Shown here one piece after another: positions 14,787 to 22,992 of a stretch of 34,021 nt of DNA; the first letter of the stretch is position 1, and every line of letters starts with the position of its first letter. The notes under the pieces were generated by a model, which was given only the letters and a program-made list of their open reading frames with translations, was not told where the DNA came from and ran no database searches. The position numbers were made by a program, and so were the translations under genes. This DNA comes from Variovorax paradoxus (GTDB taxonomy: Bacteria; Pseudomonadota; Gammaproteobacteria; Burkholderiales; Burkholderiaceae_C), in contig NZ_JAGGNU010000004.1 in the NCBI RefSeq assembly GCF_018614915.1, positions 1 through 34,021 of the forward strand, given 5' to 3'.

Positions 14787-16904
14787 TCAGGCGCGCTTGA
14801 GGTCGGGATAGCGCACGTGCTCCACGAGCTCTTGCGTCTCCTTCTTCGGCTCGCCGGTCAGCAGGCTCACGATGGCAATCACCGCGAAGCCGACCGGCAC
14901 GCCGAACAGGCCGGCCGAGATCGGCTGGATGCCCCACCACAGCTCGATCGGGCTGGTCACGCCGAAGACGCTGCGCATCCAGGGCTGGGTGACCGCCATG
15001 TAGTAGAAGGTCGTCCCGAGGCCGGCCATCATGCCCAGCGACGCGCCCCACTTGTTGGCGCGCTTCCAGAAGATGCCGAGCACCAGGGCCGGAAAGAAGG
15101 CCGCCGCCGCGAACGAGAAGGCCGCCGACACCAGGAACAGGATGTCCGCCGGTTTCTGCGACGCGACCGCCGCAGCGCACAGCGCCACCACCAGCAGCAG
15201 CGCCTTGGACAGCGCCACGCGGCGCGAGGTCGGCGCGTTCGGGTCGATCATCTTGTAGTACAGGTCGTGCGACAGCGCGTTGGCGATGGTCAGTAGCAGG
15301 CCGTCTGCCGTGGAGAGCGCCGCCGCCAGACCGCCGGCCGCCACCATGCCGGAGATCACGTAGGGCAGGCCGCCGATCTCGGGCGTGGCCAGCACAATGA
15401 TGTCGCCGCCGATCTTCATCTCGCTGAGCTGGAAGATGCCGTCCTTGTTGACATCCGAAACGGAAAGCAGCGAGGCATCGACCTTGGACCAATTGGCGAT
15501 CCAGGCCGGCAACTCGTTGAACGGCGTTCCCACCAGTACGTTGAAGACCTCGAACTTCACCAGCACGGCGAGCGCAGGCGCCGTGAAGTACAGCAGGAAG
15601 ATGAAGAACAGCGACCAGGTCACCGACTCGCGGGCTTCCCTGACCGAGGGCGTGGTGTAGTAGCGCATCAGGATGTGCGGCAGCGCGGCCGTCCCGACCA
15701 TCAGGCAGAAGACCAGCGCGAGGAAATTGCGCCTCGACTCGTCGAAGGTCTTCTTCGCTTCCGCGTCGCCGTTCGGATCGCCGGCATAGATCTGCGCATG
15801 GTTCGGCATGCCTGCCAGCGGCTTCGCCTGTGTCTCGTTGGATGCCTTGGCCGCGGCCCAGGCTTTTCGGGCCGCCGCCTCGTCCCTGGGCACGGCAGCC
15901 AGCGCCTTCTCGGCCGCGTCGATCTCGGCCGGTGCCGCGTTCGCGGCCCTCAGGTCGGCCACCCTCTTCCCGGCCGCCGCCTTTTCGGTCGCCAGCGAGC
16001 CGGGCAGGCCCTTCAGCTTGGCGTCGAACTCGGCAGCCCGGGCCTTGAAGATGCCGGCGACCTCGAGCTCCTTGGGATCGGCACGCAGTTCGTCGCCGCG
16101 CTTGGACACCTTCTCGAGCTGATAACCGTAGATCGCCTGCGGGACCGGCACGCCGGTCTGCTTCACCGAGAGCCAGATCACCGGAACCAGGTAGGCAATG
16201 ATCAGGATGATGTACTGCGCCACCTGCGTCCACGTCACCGCGCGCATGCCGCCGAGGAAGGAGCACACCAGGATGCCGCCCAGGCCGACGAAGATCCCGA
16301 CCTCGAAGGCCAGGCCCGACAGGCGGGTGGTGATCAGGCCGACGCCGTAGATCTGCGCCACCACGTAGGTGAAGGAGCACAGGATGGCCGCCACGATGCC
16401 GATGAAGCGCGGCAGGTTGCCTTCGTAGCGTGCGCCGAGGAAGTCGGGGATCGTGAACTGCCCGAACTTGCGCAGGTAAGGCGCCAGCAGCAGCGCCACC
16501 AGGCAGTAGCCGCCGGTCCAGCCCAGGATGAAGGCGAGCCCGCTGAAGCCCGTGAGGTAGAGCGTGCCGGCCATGCCGATGAAGGAGGCTGCGCTCATCC
16601 AGTCGGCGCCGGTGGCCATGCCGTTGTAGACCGCCGGTACGCGCCGGCCCGCGACGTAGTACTCCGCCGCGTCGGTGGTGCGGCTCATGATGCCGATGCC
16701 CGCGTACAACCCCACGGTGGCGAACAGGAAGATGAAGCCGATCCAGTTTCTCGGCAGTCCGGCCTGCTCGAGGATCGCCAGGACGATGATGAAGGCGATG
16801 AAGCCGCCGGTGTACCAGCCGTACACCTTGTTGAGCTGCCTCTTGAACGCGTGCTTGTCTGCGCGGGCGCTGCCGGCGCCGTGATCGAAGCTGATGTCGG
16901 CCAT
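14787..16904 (-). CDS. Sodium/solute symporter, VC_2705-type large subunit
   Basis: The product is 705 residues with the SSS fold, about 13 membrane segments and the TTDAAEYYVAGRRVP and ATGADWMSAASFIGMAG signatures. The DUF4212 partner directly upstream marks it as the VC_2705-type two-part symporter; the substrate is probably a small organic acid, as in acetate permeases, but is not proven. GGAG precedes the ATG at 16902-16904, one base after the small-subunit stop. Two soluble insertions are notable: an Ala/Lys/Glu-rich helical stretch at about 265-390, and a loop at 484-495 that fits an EF-hand calcium loop (DVNKDGIFQLSE). Confidence 0.92.
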   Translation of the reverse strand: MADISFDHGAGSARADKHAFKRQLNKVYGWYTGGFIAFIIVLAILEQAGLPRNWIGFIFLFATVGLYAGIGIMSRTTDAAEYYVAGRRVPAVYNGMATGADWMSAASFIGMAGTLYLTGFSGLAFILGWTGGYCLVALLLAPYLRKFGQFTIPDFLGARYEGNLPRFIGIVAAILCSFTYVVAQIYGVGLITTRLSGLAFEVGIFVGLGGILVCSFLGGMRAVTWTQVAQYIILIIAYLVPVIWLSVKQTGVPVPQAIYGYQLEKVSKRGDELRADPKELEVAGIFKARAAEFDAKLKGLPGSLATEKAAAGKRVADLRAANAAPAEIDAAEKALAAVPRDEAAARKAWAAAKASNETQAKPLAGMPNHAQIYAGDPNGDAEAKKTFDESRRNFLALVFCLMVGTAALPHILMRYYTTPSVREARESVTWSLFFIFLLYFTAPALAVLVKFEVFNVLVGTPFNELPAWIANWSKVDASLLSVSDVNKDGIFQLSEMKIGGDIIVLATPEIGGLPYVISGMVAAGGLAAALSTADGLLLTIANALSHDLYYKMIDPNAPTSRRVALSKALLLVVALCAAAVASQKPADILFLVSAAFSFAAAAFFPALVLGIFWKRANKWGASLGMMAGLGTTFYYMAVTQPWMRSVFGVTSPIELWWGIQPISAGLFGVPVGFAVIAIVSLLTGEPKKETQELVEHVRYPDLKRA

Positions 16905-16905
16905 G

Positions 16906-17163
16906 TCAGGTCTCCTCGGCAACGCCGTGTTCCTGGTCCAGGCGGTTCATGTACCGCGCGTAGAACCAGATGATGAGCACATAGACGATCAGCGCGCCCT
17001 GGGCCGCAACCCAGAAGCTGAACGGCCAGCCGAAGAAGGTGAAGTTCAGGTCTCGGGCGAAGTACCCGATCACGAAGGTCACGAAGAACCAGACCGCCAG
17101 CAGCACGGCGGTGATCCTGAGGTTCTTTCGCCAGTAGTGGCGCTGTGTTTCCGTCAATTCCAT
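16906..17163 (-). CDS. DUF4212 sodium/substrate symporter small subunit
   Basis: The product is 85 residues with two hydrophobic segments (about 16-35 and 48-67). The motifs YWRKNLRI near the N-terminus, FFGWPFSFWVAAQGALIVYV in the second segment and a terminal RLDQEHGV are the family hallmarks. It lies one base upstream of the large symporter gene and must be translated with it. GGAGG lies close upstream of the ATG. Its role is probably assembly or regulation of the large subunit, inferred from constant linkage. Confidence 0.93.
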   Translation of the reverse strand: MELTETQRHYWRKNLRITAVLLAVWFFVTFVIGYFARDLNFTFFGWPFSFWVAAQGALIVYVLIIWFYARYMNRLDQEHGVAEET

Positions 17164-17219
17164 CGCTTGCCTCCTAGCTTGCTTTCACGTGCAAGGCATT
17201 CGGCCCTGCGGCCTTTGCA

Positions 17220-17240
17220 GCGGCTGCCCCCGGCAGCCGC
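17220..17240. terminator. Hairpin downstream of the TPR gene
   Basis: A 9-bp perfect stem GCGGCTGCC/GGCAGCCGC with a CCC loop lies just after the stop of the TPR gene (minus strand) and upstream of the symporter small subunit. There is no T-tract. It may separate the two minus-strand units. Confidence 0.4.
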
Positions 17241-17245
17241 CGCCA

Positions 17246-17809
17246 TCAGGAAGCGAGACCGGTCTCGCGTTCCAATTGAGCGGCGATCCTGGGCTCGAAG
17301 CCCCGCAGATGGCGAATAATCCTGCGAGCCTCGTCCGGCTCGTGACGGTCCATGTGCACGCGCGCCAGCTGGTACCAGCCGTAGGGGCTCATGGGCTGCA
17401 ATTCGGTGTTGCGCTGGAGCGCTTCGACCGCCTCGGCATGGCGGCCCTGGCGAATCAGTGCGAGACCCAGGCCGTACCAGGCCCGGTCGAGCTTGGCATC
17501 GAGCGCCACGGCTCGGCGGAATGCCGCCTCCGCCTCTTCGACGCGGTCGCCGGCCTCGAGCAGGAAGGCGAGGTTGAACCAATCGCCGGCGCTGCGCTCG
17601 GGATGGACCAGCGTCAGGCGCCGCGCGTCCGCAATGGCCGCCTCGCGCCTGCCGAGCTGCATGCGGACGAAGCTGCGGCTCGAAAGCGCATAGGCGTCGT
17701 CGGGACACAGCACCAGCATCCGGCCGAACAGCGCTTCGGCCGATTCGGATCGGCCCAGCAACAGCAGGACCATGGCACGCAGCTTGAAGGCCCGGTACTT
17801 CACCTGCAT
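17246..17809 (-). CDS. Tetratricopeptide-repeat protein
   Basis: The product is 187 residues starting MQVKYRAFKLRAMVLLLLG. At least four TPR-like units follow: SESAEALFGRMLVLCPDDAYAL, a unit ending DARRLTLVHPER, VEEAEAAFRRAVALDAKLDRAWYGLGLAL, and HAEAVEALQRNTELQPMSPYGWYQLARVH. Such proteins are protein-protein adaptors. There is no signal peptide. The ATG at 17807-17809 lies inside the 3' end of the upstream membrane-protein gene (10-base overlap), so the two are coupled. The partner is not identifiable. Confidence 0.82.
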   Translation of the reverse strand: MQVKYRAFKLRAMVLLLLGRSESAEALFGRMLVLCPDDAYALSSRSFVRMQLGRREAAIADARRLTLVHPERSAGDWFNLAFLLEAGDRVEEAEAAFRRAVALDAKLDRAWYGLGLALIRQGRHAEAVEALQRNTELQPMSPYGWYQLARVHMDRHEPDEARRIIRHLRGFEPRIAAQLERETGLAS

Positions 17810-18096
17810 GCCTGCACCCCGATCTGCAGACAGAGGTTGATCTTGGCGATCGTGGCGACCAGCCATACCGATGCCAGCAGCACGAAGGCCGCCAGCGGGA
17901 TGTGGCGGTCGAGCACGAAGCGCGGCGTGATGAGACGAACAGTCTTGACGAAAGGGTTCGTCAAGATATGCAGCAGGCGGTAGAAGAGGTTCTGCTCGCG
18001 CCTGCTTCCGGCCAGCAGCCCGAGCAGCCATTGGCCGGCCAGTGCCAGCAGGGCAATCTCGGCAATCAGCTTGACGGACGACGCGAGTAGCAGCAC
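17800..18096 (-). CDS. Small membrane protein, YggT-like
   Basis: The product is 98 residues with hydrophobic segments at about 3-28 and 66-92. The central RLLHILTNPFVKTVRLITPRFV resembles the loop of YggT-family proteins, but the match is loose. The start is a GTG at 18094-18096; no in-frame ATG occurs near it and the Gly-rich upstream GGGGG is a weak ribosome site. It overlaps the TPR gene downstream. Function unknown. Confidence 0.62.
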   Translation of the reverse strand: MLLLASSVKLIAEIALLALAGQWLLGLLAGSRREQNLFYRLLHILTNPFVKTVRLITPRFVLDRHIPLAAFVLLASVWLVATIAKINLCLQIGVQACR

Positions 18097-18140
18097 GTAA
18101 CCCCCGGGTTCGGCGCAATAAGCCCATTGTTGGAGGGTAG

Positions 18141-18157
18141 CTTACGGATTTCTTACG
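18141..18157. promoter_or_regulatory. Direct repeat CTTACG with 11-base period
   Basis: CTTACG occurs at 18141-18146 and 18152-18157 in the 168-base gap between divergent genes. An 11-base period puts both copies on the same DNA face, as in OmpR/PhoB-type sites. The regulator is unknown and the match could be chance. Confidence 0.25.
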
Positions 18158-18264
18158 TCGACCGGTGTTGGCCTGCAATCCAGCTCGGGGCTTACCCTCT
18201 GCTGCGCCGCAGCACCCCGCACCGCAGATACCGCGTGCGAAGATCTCCTGCGAGGTGAGCATCG

Positions 18265-18651
18265 ATGAATGCAGCACGGACGATCCGGCGGGTCGGCTTT
18301 CGCAAGTGGTACGAGCGCGAGCTGCTGCAGAGTCATGTGCACCTGGTCCTGGTGCTGCTGAGCGGCATCGGCTTGCTGGGAAGTGCAGAGGCCTACAGCC
18401 TGCGTCTGCCGGTGTCCTCGCAATTGCTGGTGCTGGCTTGTGCGATCGCCAGCGCGGCCATTGGCCTCTGGGCGCTGCGACGCTACCTCCACCTGCTCGG
18501 CCATGCGGAGTTCGTCGCCGACCAGGCGGTGTGCCGCGCTTGCGATACCTACGCCAGATGGGAGATCCAGGACGACGAAGTTCAGCCTGCGGCCGAGCGC
18601 ATGCGCGTTCGCTGCAAGCGCTGCGGCCATGTGTGGGTCATCGTGCTCTGA
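18265..18651 (+). CDS. Membrane protein with C-terminal zinc ribbon, hypothetical
   Basis: The product is 128 residues. Two hydrophobic segments (about 26-43 and 52-70) are followed by a soluble tail with C90xxC93 (VCRACDTY) and C117xxC120 (CKRCGHVW). The spacing fits a treble-clef or zinc-ribbon fold. A basic N-terminus (RTIRRVGFRKWYERE) suggests a cytoplasmic start. GAGGTG seven bases upstream supports the ATG. No named family recognised. It stands alone, divergent from the YggT-like gene and convergent with the CoA-transferase. Confidence 0.72.
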   Translation: MNAARTIRRVGFRKWYERELLQSHVHLVLVLLSGIGLLGSAEAYSLRLPVSSQLLVLACAIASAAIGLWALRRYLHLLGHAEFVADQAVCRACDTYARWEIQDDEVQPAAERMRVRCKRCGHVWVIVL

Positions 18652-18677
18652 CGGCGTCTTCGCGAAGTGAAGTCGCA

Positions 18678-19874
18678 TCAGCCGGCCGGGTTACCTTCGG
18701 GCTCCTGCAACGCCAGCACCAGCGCCGTGTGCTGCCCCAGGGTCGGCGCCGCGAAAGGCTCGGGGCCCGGCGTGCGGCCGAAGCAGATCGGACGAGTGAA
18801 GCCGCGGTACGAGCCGAGGGTCGGATGCGCGAAGCGGGCCACCATGTCTTCGGCCAGCACCTGCTCGTTGTCGAACATGTCTTCGACCGTGCGGGCCGCG
18901 GCGCAGGGGACGGCTTCGCCGAACAGTTCTTCCCATTCGAGCGCGGAGCGCGCAGCCAGCGCGGCATGCAGCTTCGGCACGATCTCGGCGTGGTGCTGCG
19001 CGCGCTTGCGCACCGTGTCGTAGCGCTCGTCGGCCGCCAGTTCGGGCAGGCCCACCCGCTCGCAGAGCGCCTGCCAGAAATGCGGCGTATTCGCCGAGAT
19101 GTAGATGTGGCCTTCCCGGGTCGGGTGGATGCCGGTGATGCCGCCCGATCGCATGTCGCGCCCCACCTCTTTCGGCTCGCCCTCGGCCCACACCATGCGG
19201 GCCGACTGCATGGTGAGCGCGGAGCGCAGCAGCGACACGCCGACGAACTGGCCCTGGCCGCTCTTCTCGCGCTCGTACAGCGCCGAGGCGACGCCGGCGG
19301 CCACCAGCGCCGCGGCGTAGTAGTCGACCACCGAGCCGTAGAGGATCTCGGGCGGCCCGCCGCGCCTGCCTTGCAATGCGCACATGCCGGTCATGGTCTG
19401 CAGCACCTGGTCGTAGCCGGCCTTGTCCTTCAGCGGCCCGGTCTCGCCGTAGCCTGTGACGCTGCAATAGATCAGCCGCGGGTTGACGGCCTTCAGCTGC
19501 TCGTAGCCGATGCCCAGCCGCGGCGGCACGTTGGGGCGGAAGTTGTGCACCAGCACATCGGCGCTGCGCACCAGCGCCATCAGCGCGGCATGGTCGTCCG
19601 GCTGCTTGAGATCCAGCGCCACGCCGAGCTTGCTGCGGTTGACGCCGACGAAGGCCCGGCTCTCTGCTTCCAGCGTCGACGGGTACTTGCGCAGGTTGTC
19701 GCCGGCCGGCGGTTCGATCTTGATGACTTCCGCGCCCTGGTCGGCCAAGAGCGAGCAACCGTAGGGCCCCGCGATGTAGGCGCTGAGGTCGAGCACGCGC
19801 AGGCCGCTCAAAGGGCCCGTCGGGCCAGTGCGTCCGGGCAGCGACTTGTCTTCGGTTTCGGTCGTGGGGATCAT
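18678..19874 (-). CDS. CaiB/BaiF-type (class III) CoA-transferase
   Basis: The product is 398 residues. Family motifs are clear: LSGLRVLDLSAYIAGPYGCSLLADQGAEVIKIEPP, NRSKLGVALDLK, HNFRPNV and YCSVTGYGETGP. D155 in AGYDQVLQTMTG aligns with the catalytic aspartate of formyl-CoA transferase that carries the CoA-linked anhydride. Such enzymes move CoA between acids such as succinate, formate, oxalate or citramalate in the cytoplasm. AAGGAGG five bases before the ATG fixes the start. Upstream lie a Bug protein and a CitE-like lyase in the same direction, which suggests that it activates the imported acid; the substrate is inference. Confidence 0.93.
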   Translation of the reverse strand: MIPTTETEDKSLPGRTGPTGPLSGLRVLDLSAYIAGPYGCSLLADQGAEVIKIEPPAGDNLRKYPSTLEAESRAFVGVNRSKLGVALDLKQPDDHAALMALVRSADVLVHNFRPNVPPRLGIGYEQLKAVNPRLIYCSVTGYGETGPLKDKAGYDQVLQTMTGMCALQGRRGGPPEILYGSVVDYYAAALVAAGVASALYEREKSGQGQFVGVSLLRSALTMQSARMVWAEGEPKEVGRDMRSGGITGIHPTREGHIYISANTPHFWQALCERVGLPELAADERYDTVRKRAQHHAEIVPKLHAALAARSALEWEELFGEAVPCAAARTVEDMFDNEQVLAEDMVARFAHPTLGSYRGFTRPICFGRTPGPEPFAAPTLGQHTALVLALQEPEGNPAG

Positions 19875-19941
19875 GAATACCTCCTTGTTGTTGCACCGCC
19901 TATCGCGCGGCCGGCGCAGCCAGGCCCTTTCGTGGAACACC

Positions 19942-20025
19942 GCAGAACCGGCTTCGCCGGGCTGCTGGTGTTGCCCCCGGTCAGGGGGCCGGCGGAGCGA
20001 CACGAAGTGCGCGAGCGTGGGGGCG
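19942..20025. repeat. Structured intergenic repeat of Comamonadaceae type
   Basis: The stretch has two small hairpins (CCGGC-TTC-GCCGG at 19948-19960 and CCCCC-GGTCA-GGGGG at 19974-19988) and then the block GCGGAGCGACACGAAGTGCG ending in a G-run. I recall near-identical sequence between many genes in Variovorax and relatives, so I call it an interspersed repeat. No coding content. It separates the Bug gene from the CoA-transferase gene and may affect RNA processing. Confidence 0.6.
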
Positions 20026-20028
20026 AGT

Positions 20029-21021
20029 TCAGTCCGCGGTGATGTTCTGCTGTCTGGCCAGCTTCTTCCAGCGCTCCACGTCATCGGCAATCACCTTGCC
20101 GAACTGCGCCGGCGCGAGCGGCGTGGCGATGGCGCCTTCCTTGAGGAAGTTGGCCGCGATCTCCGGTTTAACCAGCGTCTTGTTGACGGCGCTGTTGAGC
20201 TTGGCAACGACATCGGCCGGCGTGCCGGCGGGCGCCAGCAGGCCCCACCAGAGTTCGAATTCGTAGCCGGGCACGGCGCTGGCCATCGGCGTGAGGTCGG
20301 GCGCGATCGGGCTGGGCTTCAGGCTGGTGATGCCGATCGCGCGCAGCTTGCCGGCGCGCACCATCGGCAGCAGCGACGGCCCGCTGGAGATCAGCAGCTG
20401 CGTCTGGCCGCCGATCAGGTCGGTCACGGCCGGGCCCATGCCCTTGTACGGGATGTGTGCGATCTGCAGATCGTTGACCTTGGACTTGAGCAATTCGGTG
20501 CCGAACTGGTTCACGCTGCCCGAGCCGGAGGACGCATAGTTGTACTGGCCCGGCTTGGCCTTGATGGCGGCGATCAGCTCGGCCGGCGTCTTCGCCGGGA
20601 ACTCGTTGTTGACGGCGACGATGAAGGGCCCCTTGGCGAACATCGCCACGGGCGCGAAGCTCTTGGTGGGGTCGAAGGGCAGCTTGGACTGCACTGCCGC
20701 GTTGGTGGTCATGCTGGAAGACACCGCCACCAGCGTGTAGCCATCCGGCGCAGCCTTGGCGACCTGGCCGGTGCCGGTGTTGCCGCTGGCGCCGGGCCGG
20801 TTGTCGATGATCACCGGCTGCCTGAGTTCTTCGCCCAGCTCCTTGGCGATCTGGCGCGCAAAGATGTCGTTCGAGCCGCCCGCCGGATAGGGCACGACGA
20901 TCGTGATCGCCTTGGACGGATAGGCCGCCTGCGCGAAGGCGCCGGCCGGCAGCAGGCAGCTGCCGGCAGCAAGCGCGGCCGTTGCCAAGGCGCGAAGGCC
21001 AAAGGTCGATGGGAATTGCAT
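20029..21021 (-). CDS. Bug-type (TctC) substrate-binding protein
   Basis: The product is 330 residues. A signal peptide ends near AFAQAAYPSK (about residue 31). Family motifs are SKAITIVVPYPAGGSNDIFAR, IDNRPGASGNTGTG, PDGYTLV and IPYKGMGPAVTDL. It should bind a carboxylate in the periplasm and hand it to a TctAB-type permease; a tctBA pair without its own tctC lies 2 kb away at 23088-25015. GGAG precedes the ATG by seven bases. It follows the CoA-ester lyase by 26 bases, so both share a transcript. Confidence 0.94.
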   Translation of the reverse strand: MQFPSTFGLRALATAALAAGSCLLPAGAFAQAAYPSKAITIVVPYPAGGSNDIFARQIAKELGEELRQPVIIDNRPGASGNTGTGQVAKAAPDGYTLVAVSSSMTTNAAVQSKLPFDPTKSFAPVAMFAKGPFIVAVNNEFPAKTPAELIAAIKAKPGQYNYASSGSGSVNQFGTELLKSKVNDLQIAHIPYKGMGPAVTDLIGGQTQLLISSGPSLLPMVRAGKLRAIGITSLKPSPIAPDLTPMASAVPGYEFELWWGLLAPAGTPADVVAKLNSAVNKTLVKPEIAANFLKEGAIATPLAPAQFGKVIADDVERWKKLARQQNITAD

Positions 21022-21047
21022 GCTTGTCTCCTGGAGTTTTGAACGGA

Positions 21048-21917
21048 TCAGTCGGGCAGAAGGCCGAGGTTGCGGGCACTCGCGACGATGGCGCGCGCGC
21101 GGATCACGAACGGGATGTCGATCATTTTTCCGTCAACGACATAGGCGCCGACGCCCTTCGCGTCCGCTTCGGCAGCTGCCTCGACCACCTTGCACGCATG
21201 CGCGATTTCTTCGTCGCTCGGGCGAAAGACTTCGTTGGCGATCGCCACCTGGCTCGGATGGATGCAGGTCTTGCCGAGGAAGCCCAGGCGGCGCGACAGC
21301 ATCGCCTCGGCGCGGAAGCCTTCGGCATCACGGATGTCGGCGAATGCACTGTCATAGGCGTAGACCCCGGCCTCGCCGGCGGCGATGCGCACGGCGAACA
21401 TCGCCTGCTGAATCGCGGCCGGCTCGCGCCGCGCGATGCCGAGCGGCTCGAACAGATCGCCCAGCCCCAGTTGCAGCCCGGCCACGCGCGGGTCGGCCAG
21501 CGCGAGCTCGGAAGCCATCCGCAGCGCCGCCGGTGCTTCGATGTTCAGCAGAAGGCCGACCGGTGTCTCGACGCCATTGGCGCGTTCTGCGCGTTCGACG
21601 GCCGCGGCGGCGCTGCGCACATGCGCGGGGCTCTCCGGTTTCGGCAGGTTGACCAGATGCACGCCGGGCTGGACGACGGCCATCACGTCCTGCTCGAAGT
21701 GCGGCGTGTCCATCGCGTTGACGCGAACGATCACCGTCTTGCCCGACGCGGCCGCTTCACCGCCTTGCAGCAGTTGCCGCACGGCATGGCGGGCTTCGTC
21801 CTTGCGCGATTCGGAGACGGCGTCTTCCAGGTCCAGACAGATGCCATCCGCTGCGCTGGCCAGCGCCTTGGCGAACAGCTCGGGGCGCGTCCCCGGAACG
21901 AACAGCTTGCTTCTCAT
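21048..21917 (-). CDS. CoA-ester lyase, HpcH/HpaI aldolase superfamily (CitE-like)
   Basis: The product is 289 residues. The family starts MRSKLFVPGTRPELFAKAL, then ICLDLEDAV near 26-34. Candidate catalytic and Mg-binding residues are R66 (VRVN), E127 (NIEAP) and D154 (GLGDLFE). GKTCIHPSQV near 245 is the CoA-contacting block. These enzymes cleave malyl-, citramalyl- or hydroxymethylglutaryl-type CoA esters. No citrate-lyase alpha or gamma subunits are present, so it is a stand-alone lyase. It is the first gene of the minus-strand operon, with no strong ribosome site, and shares a short promoter region with the divergent LysR gene. Confidence 0.9.
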   Translation of the reverse strand: MRSKLFVPGTRPELFAKALASAADGICLDLEDAVSESRKDEARHAVRQLLQGGEAAASGKTVIVRVNAMDTPHFEQDVMAVVQPGVHLVNLPKPESPAHVRSAAAAVERAERANGVETPVGLLLNIEAPAALRMASELALADPRVAGLQLGLGDLFEPLGIARREPAAIQQAMFAVRIAAGEAGVYAYDSAFADIRDAEGFRAEAMLSRRLGFLGKTCIHPSQVAIANEVFRPSDEEIAHACKVVEAAAEADAKGVGAYVVDGKMIDIPFVIRARAIVASARNLGLLPD

Positions 21918-21960
21918 GAGCGCAGTGTCGGCCGTTCATGAGCTTAGAAAAACACATGTC

Positions 21961-21981
21961 TTCTATGATCAGATCATAGAA
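21961..21981. promoter_or_regulatory. 21-bp inverted repeat, likely operator of the LysR regulator
   Basis: Arms TTCTATGATC and GATCATAGAA are exact reverse complements around a single central A. The site lies 43 bases upstream of the lyase start and 11 bases upstream of the LysR ATG, in an AT-rich patch that stands out from the GC-rich surroundings. The position suits autorepression plus control of the divergent operon. The symmetry gives T-N9-A and T-N13-A pairs, not the textbook T-N11-A. Confidence 0.7.
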
Positions 21982-21992
21982 AATGTATCTTC

Positions 21993-22883
21993 ATGGAAAC
22001 CGCCTACCTGCACAGCTTTCTCCTGGTGGTGGAGTCCGGCTCGATGTCGGAGGCCGCGCGCCGGCTCGACCTGACGCCCGCGGCCGTGGCGCAGCAGATC
22101 CGCACGCTGGAGCGGGAGCTCAACGCCTCGCTGCTGGCGCGCGCCGGCCGCACCGTGCAGCCCACCGAGGCAGGGCACCAGCTGGTGCAGCGCGCCAGGA
22201 GCCTGCTCAGGGAGGTGGGCGACATGAAGGCGCTGCTGGGCAGCGACGCGGCCGGCGGCGAGCTGCTCGTCGGCACGATCAACACGGCACTGCACAGCCT
22301 GCTTCCGGACATCCTGGCGCGCTTCGTGAAGACGCATCCCGGCGTCAAGGTGTTCCTGCAGTCGGGCACCACCGCCACGCTCTACAAGGCGGTGCAGCAG
22401 GGCGAGCTGGACGCCGCCGTCTGCCTCTACCCTTCCTTCGCGCTCGCGAAGACCTTCGACTGGTCCCTGCTGCGCGAGGAGCCGCTGGTCCTCCTGGCAC
22501 CGAGTCGCCTGGCGCGGCGCGACCCGCATGAACTGCTGCGCAGCTCGCCCCTGATCCGCTACGACCGCAACCTCGGCGGCGGCAAGCAGGCCGACCGCTA
22601 CCTGCGCGCCGCAGGCATCGTGCCGCAGGAGCGCTTCGAGCTGAGTTCGCTGCTGGCGATCGCCATGATGGTCGACCGCGGCCTCGGCGTCTCCCTGGTG
22701 CCCGACATCGCATCGCCGCTGCTGGAAGGCCAACGCGTCGCGAAGATTGCACTGCCGCTGCCTTCGGAGCCGCGACGCTTCGGAATCCTGTGGCTGCGCG
22801 CCTCGGCGCGACTGCGTTGGATCCAGGGCTTCGTCGACAGCGCGCGCATCGTCATTGCAGCCCATCGCACCGGAAAAGGGTGA
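21993..22883 (+). CDS. LysR-family transcriptional regulator
   Basis: The product is 296 residues. The N-terminal helix-turn-helix covers about 1-60 (SMSEAARRLDLTPAAVAQQIRTLERELN), followed by the effector-binding domain starting near GELLVGTINTALHSLLP. It is divergent from the CoA-lyase/Bug/CoA-transferase operon and presumably controls it, with the substrate or a CoA-pathway intermediate as inducer (inference). The ATG lies 11 bases beyond the 21-bp palindrome, so binding there should affect its own expression. No strong ribosome site is visible. Confidence 0.92.
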   Translation: METAYLHSFLLVVESGSMSEAARRLDLTPAAVAQQIRTLERELNASLLARAGRTVQPTEAGHQLVQRARSLLREVGDMKALLGSDAAGGELLVGTINTALHSLLPDILARFVKTHPGVKVFLQSGTTATLYKAVQQGELDAAVCLYPSFALAKTFDWSLLREEPLVLLAPSRLARRDPHELLRSSPLIRYDRNLGGGKQADRYLRAAGIVPQERFELSSLLAIAMMVDRGLGVSLVPDIASPLLEGQRVAKIALPLPSEPRRFGILWLRASARLRWIQGFVDSARIVIAAHRTGKG

Positions 22884-22992
22884 AGCACTCCACGAATCCG
22901 TTGGCGAGTGCGCAATGTCGTTGCCTCTTAGCCATGTCCATCGCCGGCGCTCGCGCCTAGGATGACAGCGAGTCGTACTAAAGGAGTTCGCC

